Below, in pieces: positions 39,904-48,840 of a DNA stretch of 64,000 nucleotides (position 1 is the stretch's first letter; the number at the start of each line of letters is the position of its first letter). Below the pieces are notes generated by a model. It saw nothing but the letters and a program-made list of their open reading frames with translations, had not been told where the DNA came from and ran no database searches. Position numbers and translations under genes: made by a program. This DNA is from Setophaga petechia (lineage: Eukaryota; Chordata; Aves; Passeriformes; Parulidae). Location: contig JANCRA010000019.1 in the NCBI GenBank assembly GCA_024362935.1, positions 588,001-652,000 on the forward strand, read 5' to 3'.

Positions 39904-40182
39904 TCATACGGAAGACAACACCTCGCTGGATGGGTCTCTTCCCTTCTTGTCCTCACCCCTGTCGATATCAATCACATGAACTATGCCAGGCTTCAGGATC
40001 AGGTCATCAGTCTCTATGTGGCTCCTGTTGTCGTCCACCTCGATGTACTTGCCCTTGGAGGGCTGGGTGGCCTTCCCAAAGACGTCTTTGAAGCGGCGCT
40101 TGAGCTCAACGTCTGGGCAATAGACGTACTCGTACAGAGCACCGGCAAGGACGGCTCCGATTATCGGTCCCACCCAGTACAC
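39904..40182 (-). CDS. AQP4: AQP4 exon 5: helix 6 and cytoplasmic tail
   Basis: The acceptor is TTTTTTTTGCAG. The exon encodes residues 232-323: [20 protein letters not shown] (helix 6), then the cytoplasmic tail with [14 protein letters not shown], the acidic segment [21 protein letters not shown] and the end EVLSSV. The terminal SSV is the class I PDZ ligand that anchors AQP4 to alpha-syntrophin at end-feet in mammals. The stop TGA is at 39906-39904 and is followed directly by CTAG, the stop context linked to readthrough in this gene. Confidence 0.98.
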   Translation of the reverse strand: MYWVGPIIGAVLAGALYEYVYCPDVELKRRFKDVFGKATQPSKGKYIEVDDNRSHIETDDLILKPGIVHVIDIDRGEDKKGRDPSSEVLSSV

Positions 40183-43100
40183 CTGCAAAAAAAAGGGGTG
40201 GGAAAAATCCCAGGCATTAAGCTTTTAAATTAACAGTGATAAGAAGGCTGACAAGCAGGCCTGATTCTTTGAAGTGAAATAATTTTGTCAAGTTTTATTG
40301 ATCTATCAGGAAGTTAAGTCAAGTTTTATTGATCTATCTTCTTTACAGGAAGCCTCTTCTAAACTTTTCAATCCTCACTGCCAGCTATAGACCACAAATA
40401 TGGACTCTTTGCAAGAAGACACACAAAGGAAACACCTATGTAGAAAAGTGATTTTCTTCCTGTATTTTGAACCAAGATGACATTGAACTTTCAAGGAAAA
40501 AAAGCCCTTCCTAGTGTACACATAAAGGCCCTTCCTAGTGTACACACAAAGAGTTAGGCTTTGGTATTTTAGACTTATGTTTCCAAAATATTTCAAATTT
40601 GGCATTTAATCCTACACAATACAACAGGCAGTCAACCACAACAGGCAGTCAACCACAACAGGCAGTCTGATAATCTAATTTAAATAAGCAAATACAATGG
40701 GCATAACACAACTTTGTAGGTACCTATCTATTTAATCATGACAAGAAGCAGTGCAGCAACATTAGTAGGTGCCAAAGTCCACAGGCTCCTGTCAATGGTA
40801 TGCCAATGTCACTGCTCTGGAGGAAGAGAAAAGGCTGTCTTTTCAAGTGGCCAGGACAGTAACTAAGCTTCTCCTTCAAGTTTCTCCATGGTGCATTTGT
40901 TTATTGTTTACAGCTTTAGTTATAAATTACAGGCTTCCTCAGAGTATGGATAATTAATCTTGTGAAAAACTACAGCAGTTTTTCATATGAACAAGCCATT
41001 CACTGATAACTGGGTAAATCTGCCTCAATAGGATAACTCTTGGGAACAAAGTTACACATGGTATCGTGTTTGCAGAATTGAACCCTTAGGGCCTGAAGAC
41101 AATGCTATTTCTATTCTTAGCTGCAGTGGGAGCAATGTGGGCTTCATACTTTAAAAATCAAGAAAATCCTTATATGCACTGTAATATACAGCTCTTCCAG
41201 TCAGCACTGAAAGTGTCCCTAGAAGTGCTTTCCCTCTCTATAATTAGGTGAGGCTGAGCTGTGATCCATCTTTCCCTTACAAAATATGAAGTGTTTTTTT
41301 GTAAGTTGGACTGTTGGATGCTATAGAAATTTACTGTATCATTCACAGACTGCTTATAACATTATTTCCTGCACAACTGCTCCTGGCTAAGCTGGCACTT
41401 TCAAACTGAAGCAGGAAACATCTGGCCTGGTCTGCAAATACCAGACTGCAACCTCTTCATCTCTCACTGCAGGCATTTGCCAAGGCAGGCTCTCCCCCAG
41501 GAACCAGATCACAGAGGGTCCCTGTTCTCATTTTATACATCTGCCCCAGTTTGCTGCAGAACCAGGTGAAATGTGAAGCTGACAGAATTACTTCCATAGC
41601 TCCTCACCAGCAGGACCAGCGGGGTTTGCAATCTGCCTTGGAGGATTTTTCTTTCCAGCAGTTCAATTCTTTCAGTCTTCTTGGGTTGCTTTTTGGTTTT
41701 GGTTTTGAATTTTTCGTATGACTTCTTTTCTACCCCAGCTACTACCTCCACATGGCCCCTGAATAGTAAGATGCTATTCCAACATGCTGCATGCTGCACT
41801 ACAGTCCTAGGTGAGGAGCATGATGATGCCTAAGCTTGGGGCAGGTCAGTGCCTGTCTTCCCTGGAGATGGTCTCTATGGGATGTACTGGGAGAGATAAC
41901 TGAAAGCAAATGATGTATGAAAAATCCAGACCACTGTTTGTCACTGTGATGAAGGAAATACGAAAGGAGAGTTACCCATTGGTTTTCCCATCTGCCCATA
42001 ATGACAGCAGGTCCAAATGATCGAGCTGGGTTCATGCTGGCACCGGTGTAATTGATCTAAAGCAGAGAGAAAATGTTGCCTGTTATTTAAGCCTGGAAGG
42101 TAGTGATTCTATTTCTATGGGACCACCCTGGTTTTGTACAGCTCCTCCTCTTTACAACAGATATCATCACTCTCCTGAGTCTACACAAAGTTTAAAAAAA
42201 TCATCACATGAACAGCCAGAAAAGTTCTGGTGCAACACCCTACCCAAGGGGACACTCCTGAGACTCCAAAGGGCTTTGGCATGGGTCCATAAAGAATACA
42301 GCAGCTATATAGCTGTAATTGCTCTAAAGGTCACAAAAGTTTCCATTTACTTCTGAAGTAGTCATAAAGGGTAAAGGGATCTATTTTTAAAAGAGAAACC
42401 ATTAACTTACAGCAAATAAATGTCCAATTGCAACAGAAAATCCAATTGCTAAAGCTACTGAACCAGTGACATCATTTCGTTTTGAATCACAGCTAGCAAA
42501 AATCGTAAAAACCAGCTGGAATGTAATTATCAATTCCACCAGGAGTCCATGCCCAGCAGAAAGATCTCTGTGTACCTGGAAGAAGGCAAAGAAACACCAG
42601 AAATGAAGAAAGGATGATTTTGTAAATCAGAAAACCATCACATGCACATATTGTATTTCAATGAATGGTATTTCTAAATAGTACAAAGTGAAAGACAACA
42701 ATGAACTTTTAGAGGTACAGATTCCCCCCTCTTCACCCTTCTCCCTTTTTTTTAAACTTTTAAATGGTTTTTTATTTTCAGAAACATGGAAAATCATTGC
42801 TGGACTGAGAACAGAGGGCTTAACAGTAACATCCAACTGGAACTTCAAAGTTAGACTGCAGAAGTATAGTTTATTTTTACACAGGGATTTGCAAATGCTG
42901 CACTTCCCTTTCACAATTTTTTTTTCTTGGGAGCACTGTAATTTACTATTCAATTATAAATTCATTAATTAGCCCTGACTTAATTAATTTAAATTTCAAT
43001 TAAAAATTAAGCAGTGTGCGGCTCAAGTGCATTTTTAATAAGTCCTGCAACAGGGCTAACTGATGGCATTCCTTATTAGTTTAGAACAAAGCTGAAATCT

Positions 43101-46100
43101 AAGCCACAATCTATTTCAAAAGTATGTCATTTTAAATTGATGTTTTTTCAATCCCCATCATAATAGCATAGAATTAATTTCCCCCCTCCCCAGACCATCT
43201 AAAAATGGCATTCCACGCATATATTATTTAAATTTTGTATGTAAATTAACATTACCTGCTGTCATCAGATTTGGGGAAGTTCTAAGAAAGAGAGGTTCTA
43301 TAAAGGATCAGCTATAGCTATCACATAAACCCATAAACCCATCCTAAGGAGAGCTTTAAGCCCTGTCTGGATGTGGTAAATAAACCAGCAAGCTGTTAAA
43401 AATCTGTACCTGAGCTCTGCTCATTCTGCGTGACACTGATTCTATTTTCTCAGGGTCTGAGCTAGCCTAGTTCAAGAGGCAGAGGAGGAGTGATTACCGC
43501 AGTGACTCCCAGGCCTCCCACCACGCTGGGCGGCGTGACAAGGTAAAGGATGCCCGCGCCCACGATGGCTCCCAGGCACTGGGCAACAATGTAGAAGACG
43601 GACTTGGCAAGGCTGATCTTCCTGGTGCAGACCATGGCCACCGTCACGGCAGGGTTGATGTGGCCTCCGCTGATGTGTCCAAAGCACTGCACCATGGTGG
43701 CAATGCTGAGTCCAAAGCAGAGGGATATAAGGACCATGTCCACAGGCAGCGGCTTCTCTGCTCCACCCCAGTTGATCGTGGAGCCAAGGCTGAGTAGGAC
43801 AAAAATGAGCATGGCCAAAAATTCCGCCGAAACAGCTTTCCAGAAGGGCTGAGTCCAGACTCCTTTAAACGCCACCATAATTCTCTCACACTTACACAGA
43901 CGTCCACACTTACTGAAAAGGAAAGCAAATTTTCATGAGAAGTCACCAAATAAACCTTATGGTCTCCTGTTAGGGGCTGCTCTTCAGCTGACTTTGGAGA
44001 GAAGGTGGCAGCACTGAGTATCCTTGGGCTGGGACAACCACAGACTACCCTCTTAGAGCACACTGCCCTGAAAACATGCCCAGTGTTGCAGTGTCTGCAG
44101 GACACAGGGTAATTAATCACTCCTAGTGATAACTCTGTACAGTTTCAGCTCCCAAAAAGCAAAAGTGTATTTTGAAATGACCATTAAATTTAGTGTACTC
44201 TTCTATGGTAGCTGGGCTCTGATTTAAGGCTGTATAACTCTACCACTTCCAGTGGCCTGTTGATCATCATGGTTATTACATCAATGAGTATCCTTTCTTC
44301 CTATGCAAACCTGTCATTTTCACAAAGCAGGTAAGATAATTCAATAAAAAGCAGTATCTTAGTCAAAGCCTAGTGGTTTTGATGACAGTGTAGTGTTGGG
44401 GAGTCGCCCAGGGAGCTGGAAGAGAAAGTTTATTTCCTTGAACACTCACAAGACCAGTATTTCAATTTATATTTATGCAAAGAGCAGTTTCTTCACTGTG
44501 GATAGTGGGTGGAAATTGAATTCAGACAGGAGAATAGATGCAATCCTACATTCTGACCTTTAAATCAATCGTGTAATCAATAAAATGCTTTCTTTTGGGC
44601 TAACGGCACCAATTGAGCTGGGGAATAGAGCAATATTTTCTGCATGTGTGGTGTGTAAAACTCTGCATGGCAAAGAAAGAAGTGTCTTGGCTTTTCTTCC
44701 TGTCTGGAGATGCTATTTATTAGTCTACACTGCCTTCCTGGTGAGTTACAATTTTGCTAGATGTTCAGATACCTATGAAAGTGGGTCACCAAAGAAAAGT
44801 TATTTGTGGTATTAATAAATTAGGAGAATAAGCCAAAAGGGAAGCATTTTAATTAGTTTCTAAGGAATGCTAAAAAGATTCTTCTCTAAAAACAAAACCA
44901 AGAGACATCCGACCCATCCAAAAAGTAGAAAACAAAAGAAAGAATATTCAGCTGCTACATTTGGGAACAGAATTTCAAGTGGAAGATGGATGAATTTATG
45001 CTCAGTTATCTACGGTAACTGAGCTACAATGCATATTTAATACCAGTTACATCAGAAAGAAGCATAAAAGGCATGTCTGCCCTTCTCAAGTCATTGCAAG
45101 AGGAATGGCCCATGAATTTCTTAACAGTTACAGCGAGTAAGGGAAAAGCAATTTAATGCTGTGACTGGAGCAAATAAGTTGTTTTCCTGACTCATTTCCT
45201 ATGCTAATTTACTCTATATTTTGGATAGACCTTTTGAGTTCTATCTCTGTTCTTTAGACTCTCAGATGAGAACAATTACGTTCTCTCCTAAAAATGGCCC
45301 TTGTAAACTGCTTATGAAGGGATCTGAGACACTTGAATGAGACTTGTTCTTCTAGAGAAGTAAAGCCAGAACCTCAAAAGAGAATAAATACCCCAAATCT
45401 TCTGATTTTAGGTCGAATTCAAGATAAATGGAAAGATGTTTTTGTAAGATCTCATATTAACAGTCAGTTAATGGCCAACCATCTAGACTAGACTTTTTGT
45501 ACAAAATGAACCCAAAATCATTGCCTCCCTCAAAGCTGAAGCTTACAGGTATTTATGTTCTTACCTTTGAACTTTATGCCCAGATTCACACTGAACCTTA
45601 AAGGCTTACCTCTGAGTCCCTTACTACTTCCTCACTAATAATTTATCTTAGTGACCTAAGTAAGATATAGTGAGAAAAGCTCATTTTCCCCGTTCCCTGG
45701 GCATGTTCCAGGTGAACATAGGGATGACACATATAATGAAGCCCATGGAAGAGAAACCTGGGACCTGGGTGCACAGACAAGGGAAGCAGCACTCAGCTAC
45801 TCTTTTATCCCTCAGCTCAGCTGGGCTGTAACCTGGATTTCCCTGGTGCAAGCCCTGGTGTCATATTCAAGAATTTTGAAAAATTTCCAACCACCAAGGG
45901 CACTATGGGGGGAATGTAGGTTTATGGAGCATGGTGACTCCTGCTGTCTTTGTTCAAATGTGCCTGACTGTCTCTTTCTGTACTCAGAGAACAGCAAAAT
46001 CAGCAAATTAATTACATACCCTTATCCCAGAGAGTGGACAGAAAAAGGTGTTTGTATTTGGCATTGAGATCATGCAGTTGGCTTCTCATTAGTTGTGGAA

Positions 46101-47953
46101 CATCTTGGAAAATCTCCTTAAGAGTGAGTGTGCATGTGCACATGCATGTGGAAGATCACACCTTCTACTGGACTGCTGGTGGGCCTGACTAGAAGGAGGC
46201 TACCCCTTATGAAAAACAGATCTCATATTGCCTCTCCAGCTGAGAGCACGTGCAGTCAATTCAGTCAATATTATCTGCAGCCCTGAAAATGCAGAAATGC
46301 TGCAGGCAAGCCAAATGCTTCAAGCACAAAAGCTGGCCAAATGCTTCAAACACAAAAAAAGTAAGTTTTTGTTTTTCCAGAATATCATGCTACATAGAAC
46401 TCTATGTAGCATGATACAGAACTCCGTATTTACAGTTAATGATATAAACATCTATTTTTAATCCATAAAAATATTTTTTTGAAGCAGTCTGTTCTTCCAT
46501 GATTTCAACAGCAAGCAAAATGCTCAGTTGTCAGGGCCAAATTTTTCTTTTAAAAGCCTTCAGCTTTCCTCCCTACAGCAAAACCCTCTATAAATGTTAG
46601 TAAAAGCTTAATACTGTGTTTAAGCACTGAGCCCAGGTTTTCACTTAAATTCAAAGGGAATCAGCAACTTAGATATCAAAACCATCTCGAACATCCACTT
46701 TTTGTTCAGCATGCAGTTTAATTTAAAGGCTGGAAATTAGTCAGAGTGATGGCTGTGACAGGTCTGAAACTGAAATGGGACCTCTCAGCAGCTAAGATTT
46801 GCCATCAAAGCTGCAAAACAGGGGGTTTTTTGAGTAGTTGTTCACATTTTCCTTAGAAAAATTCAAAATACAACAGAAAACCACTTTCATGTGATGGTCA
46901 CACATTAGTTTCACAGGTGGGCACACTGGAAATTCTCTGGTCTGGGCTACAAGATTACACAGTAAATTGTGTCTGATAGGACACAAGGTGGTTTTGCAGA
47001 TCACGTTGCCAGCAGGGCTTCAGGCATGATTATGGCTTCAAAACCATAACAGTGTAAATCATAACAAAGGTTTCAGTACGAAAGTCAAACAGTATTTTAA
47101 AAATTCTTCGTTTTATGACTAATGTAATTTCAAGGAGCAGAGCACACATGCTGGACGCAGGCTTGTGGCCAGCCACTCCACACGACACTGCTGTCACACA
47201 CGAGTTCTGTGCAGTGGCTATTTACAGCGGCACCTCTTGTAGCAAACTCCCACGCTGCCCGACCTGAGCTCGCATGGCCGGCTGGAGCTCAAAGGGACAT
47301 CGGGCACCTGCCGGCCAGCTTTAGGGGACGAGGGCGACACGCCACTCTTGCAAAACCAGTGCACGGTCGCAGGGCTTGCTTGTAATGATTCTGCCTCATT
47401 TCCCAAAAAGCTGTTAAATGAGCGATGGGCACGGGTATCCACAGCAGGTGGGGAGTCTTGGGAGCCCAGTACCGCAACTTTTTTCGCTGTGCGGTATCTG
47501 GGCTTTCTCCACACTCTGTATTGCAGTACCGCAACTAGACAACGGAGTTTTGACATGTGGAAAGAGATTGTGAGGTTGCTTCTCTCTGCACTCTTCGCAC
47601 CTCTGATGTTAAAACTCCAGAGCGACCGACAGGCTCCGATACTGCCTTCGGGAAGGGGGAGCTGCTGCCTGGCTGCCATCCCTCGGTGCAAAACGCAGGA
47701 GAAAGGCAGCAGCGCGGAGCCAGAAAGGCAACAGCGCGCAGCCCCGCACCTGGCTCCGGACAGTCCCATCCCGAAACCGCGCACCCCTCTCGCCGAAGCT
47801 TTCCATAAACTCATCTTTGGTTTGGGGGGGCTGTTCCCTCCCGCCTGCCTGTCTCCTGCCTGTCCCCCGCCTGTCTCCCGCCCGCCTGCCCTCCCTCCCC
47901 CGCGCAGGGCCGCGCACTCACCCGCGGCGCGGAGCGGCCGCTCCGTCGCTCAT
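39904..47953 (-). CDS. AQP4: Aquaporin-4 water channel, whole spliced coding region
   Basis: Joining 47953-47922, 43912-43498, 42575-42411, 42056-41976 and 40182-39904 on the minus strand gives a 323-residue MIP-family water channel (301 residues from the internal M23 start). Every junction has GT/AG ends and the frame runs through. Family knowledge: AQP4 is the main plasma-membrane water channel of astrocyte end-feet and ependyma; six membrane helices plus two half-helices carry NPA motifs, and tetramers assemble into square arrays. Seen here at human numbering: NPA at 97-99 and 213-215, filter residues F77, H201, A210 and R216, S111 and S180 (reported phosphorylation sites), C178, and C-terminal SSV, the PDZ ligand for syntrophin. 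Introns measure about 4009, 922, 354 and 1793 bp. Identity is essentially certain; only isoform usage and UTR limits are inferred. Confidence 0.98.
40183..41975 (-). other. AQP4: AQP4 intron 4 with three short tandem duplications
   Basis: This 1793-bp intron (donor GTAACT, acceptor TTTTGCAG) contains three recent local duplications near its 3' end: a 21-mer at 40287-40307 and 40318-40338, a 19-mer at 40504-40522 and 40528-40546, and a 17-base unit repeated nearly three times at 40621-40667. Nothing else recognisable. Confidence 0.85.
41976..42056 (-). CDS. AQP4: AQP4 exon 4: second NPA half-helix
   Basis: This 81-bp, 27-codon exon has acceptor TTTAG and donor GTAACT and is in phase 0 at both ends. 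It encodes residues 205-231: [18 protein letters not shown], with the second NPA at 213-215, A210 and the filter arginine R216, then loop E ending MGRWENQW. Human has GNWENHW at the end, so position 230 is Q here instead of H. Size and phase match the human exon. Confidence 0.98.
42057..42410 (-). other. AQP4: AQP4 intron 3
   Basis: A 354-bp intron with donor GTAAGT and acceptor CTTTAG. No repeat or conserved element recognised. Confidence 0.9.
42411..42575 (-). CDS. AQP4: AQP4 exon 3: loop C, helices 4-5
   Basis: The 165-bp length equals the human exon. It is bounded by acceptor TTCTTCCAG and donor GTAAGT and is in phase 0 at both ends. It encodes residues 150-204: the end of extracellular loop C ([10 protein letters not shown]), helix 4, the cytoplasmic loop D around CDSKRND (C178, S180), and helix 5 ending with SVAIGHLFA, which supplies the selectivity-filter histidine H201. 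Human residues 153-155 read N-L-T; here they read D-L-S, so that N-linked sequon is absent. Confidence 0.98.
42576..43497 (-). other. AQP4: AQP4 intron 2
   Basis: A 922-bp AT-rich intron with donor GTAATC and acceptor TTCCAG. Short homopolymer runs only; nothing recognisable. Confidence 0.9.
43498..43912 (-). CDS. AQP4: AQP4 exon 2: M23 start, helices 1-3, first NPA
   Basis: The acceptor TTTTCAG precedes 43912; the first base completes the split glycine codon, then [11 protein letters not shown] leads to the internal Met23 at 43878-43876. Met23 has A at -3 and G at +4, a strong context, consistent with making the array-forming M23 isoform by leaky scanning or from its own promoter. The exon encodes residues 11-149: the amphipathic start VAFKGVWTQ important for array assembly, transmembrane helix 1 (about 35-57), loop A, helix 2 with F77, the first pore half-helix with GGHINPAV (N97), helix 3 and the start of loop C. 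C13 and C17, the palmitoylated cysteines of M1, are kept and C19 is extra. It ends at GVTA followed by donor GTAATC. Confidence 0.98.
43913..47921 (-). other. AQP4: AQP4 intron 1
   Basis: A 4009-bp intron between the M1 exon and the M23 exon, donor GTGAGT, acceptor TTTTCAG. In mammals a second promoter for M23 transcripts lies in this interval; I could not point to a TATA box or other clear initiator here. It holds a 15-bp perfect hairpin (46383-46416) and a nearby near-duplicate of about 22 bases (about 46308-46355). The promoter-proximal end is part of the CpG island. A 198-codon minus frame at 47814-47218 is out of frame with exon 1 and has no recognisable domain. Confidence 0.85.
46383..46416. 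repeat. Perfect 15-bp hairpin in AQP4 intron 1
   Basis: Arms 46383-46397 and 46402-46416 are exact reverse complements around the 4-base loop AACT. The stem is too short for a microRNA precursor. Confidence 0.85.
47922..47953 (-). CDS. AQP4: AQP4 first coding exon (M1 start)
   Basis: Thirty-two coding bases give [10 protein letters not shown] plus two bases (GG) of a split glycine codon, followed by the donor GTGAGT at 47921-47916. The MSD start, the 11-residue length up to the junction glycine and the split-codon phase match human M1 AQP4. The residues between MSD and the junction differ from human and are alanine-rich because the exon lies inside a GC-rich island. The ATG has G at -3 and A at +4, a moderate initiation context, so some ribosomes may scan on to M23. 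This short exon was found by its phase and position, not by an open frame. Confidence 0.9.
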
Positions 47954-47980
47954 GCCTCCCCGGCGGGCGCGGGTGAGCGG

Positions 47981-48056
47981 CGGGGCCGGGGCGGGGGCTG
48001 GGACCGGGACCGGGGCTGGGACCGGGGCCGGGGCCGGGGCCGGGGCGGGGGCGGGA
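47981..48056. repeat. GGGGCC/GGGACC repeat, G-quadruplex-prone
   Basis: The plus strand carries a run of GGGACC, GGGGCT and at least three consecutive GGGGCC units followed by GGGGCGGGGGCGGG. The many G-tracts of 3 or more with short spacers fit a G-quadruplex on the plus strand. It lies about 28-103 bases upstream of the M1 ATG, so if transcribed the AQP4 leader would carry GGCCCC repeats. Confidence 0.85.
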
Positions 48057-48087
48057 CGCTCCGAGCGTGCGGCGCTGCCCTCCCTAC

Positions 48088-48161
48088 CTGGTGCGGCGGG
48101 CGGGCGGGCGGCACTCGAGGAACGGGCGGCGGGGCAGCGGCTGCGGGCCGGCTGCGGTCAT
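48088..48161 (-). CDS. Candidate alternative AQP4 first exon or uORF
   Basis: A minus-strand ATG at 48161-48159 opens a frame (MTAAGPQPLPRRPFLECRPP and onward) that reaches a good donor, CAG|GTAGGG, at 48087. The segment is 74 bases, 24 codons plus AG. Splicing to the AQP4 acceptor at 43912 would give AG+T (serine) and continue in frame into KCGRLC and M23. Unspliced, it is a 25-codon uORF ending at the TAG overlapping the donor, upstream of M1. Phase and donor are seen; use is speculative. Rat has an N-terminally extended AQP4 (Mz), but from a different arrangement. Confidence 0.3.
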
Positions 48162-48387
48162 GTGCCGCTGAGAGCAAGGCAGGGGGGTCGGGCTGCCGGG
48201 CAAAGAGAAACGAGAGTGCTGTGCTCCTGCGGCGCGGGGCCGCCCGGCAGTGGGGAGGACTCAAAAGCTGCGCAGTTTCTTCTCTGCCTCTCAGTGTATT
48301 GAAGGGAAAATAGCCCTAGCAGCTCAGCAGCCAGGGAGTTTTATCCATCTAAAATGCTTGTTAGTGCCTTACTAGAACTCTACTGGT

Positions 48388-48840
48388 TACAATATCATAG
48401 AATCATAGAATATCCTGAGTTGGAAGCGACCCACTAGGGTCGAGTCCAACTCCTGGCTCTGCAAAAGACAGCCCCAAGGATCATACCATGTGCCCGAGAG
48501 CATTGACCGAACACTGCTTGAGCTCTGGTGCTGTGACCACTTCCCTGGTGAGCCTGTTCCACTGCCAAACCACCCTCTTGGTGAAGAATCTTTTTGTAGT
48601 GTGCAACCTAAACATGTCCTGACACAACTTCATGCTGTTCCCTCGGGTCCTATCATTGGTCACCGTAGGGAAGCGATCAGTACCTGCCTTTCACTGCCTC
48701 TAGACTGTGATGAGGTCTCCCCTCAGTCTCCTTTTCTTCTGGCTGAACAAGCCAAGTAACCCCAGCCATTCTGAATATGGCTTTCCCTCTAGGTCCTTCA
48801 CCCTCCTTGTAGCCCTCCTTTGGTTGCTTTCTAATAGCTT
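48388..48840 (-). mobile_element. CR1 LINE 3' end fragment beside the AQP4 promoter
   Basis: It starts on the plus strand with ATCATAGAATCATAGAAT, the reverse complement of the CR1 terminus, then GAGTTGGAAGCGACCCAC, GAGTCCAACTCCTGG, CTCCCCTCAGTCTCCTTTTC and CTGAACAAGCC. The 60-codon minus frame at 48663-48481 has the familiar CR1-derived RFFTKRVVWQWNRLTREVV stretch. It lies about 100 bp upstream of the CpG island. Confidence 0.9.

Larger units (their letters stand above)
47640..48280 (-). promoter_or_regulatory. AQP4: CpG-island promoter of AQP4
   Basis: The sequence changes abruptly from AT-rich to GC- and CpG-dense across the M1 exon, with several GC boxes (GGGCGG and CCGCCC) and a CTGCGCAG palindrome near 48265 resembling an NRF1-type half-site. 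There is no obvious TATA box. The M1 ATG at 47953 lies inside it. The transcription start is not visible from sequence. Several long open frames on both strands here are products of high GC content, which depletes stop codons. Confidence 0.75.

Noticed and set aside
43604..44120. Overlapping frames on both strands around AQP4 exon 2
   Set aside because: They are shadows of the conserved AQP4 coding frame.
47218..47814. 198-codon minus-strand open frame in AQP4 intron 1
   Set aside because: Out of frame with exon 1, no domain recognised, in GC-rich promoter-proximal sequence, and interrupted by no splice structure of its own.
47348..48313. 321-codon plus-strand open frame across the AQP4 promoter
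   Set aside because: It lies in CpG-island sequence where stop codons are depleted; its Gly/Arg repeats come from the GGGGCC repeat, and it overlaps the real M1 exon on the other strand.
48490..48759. 89-codon plus frame considered as a gene upstream of AQP4
   Set aside because: It lies within an antisense CR1 3' end.
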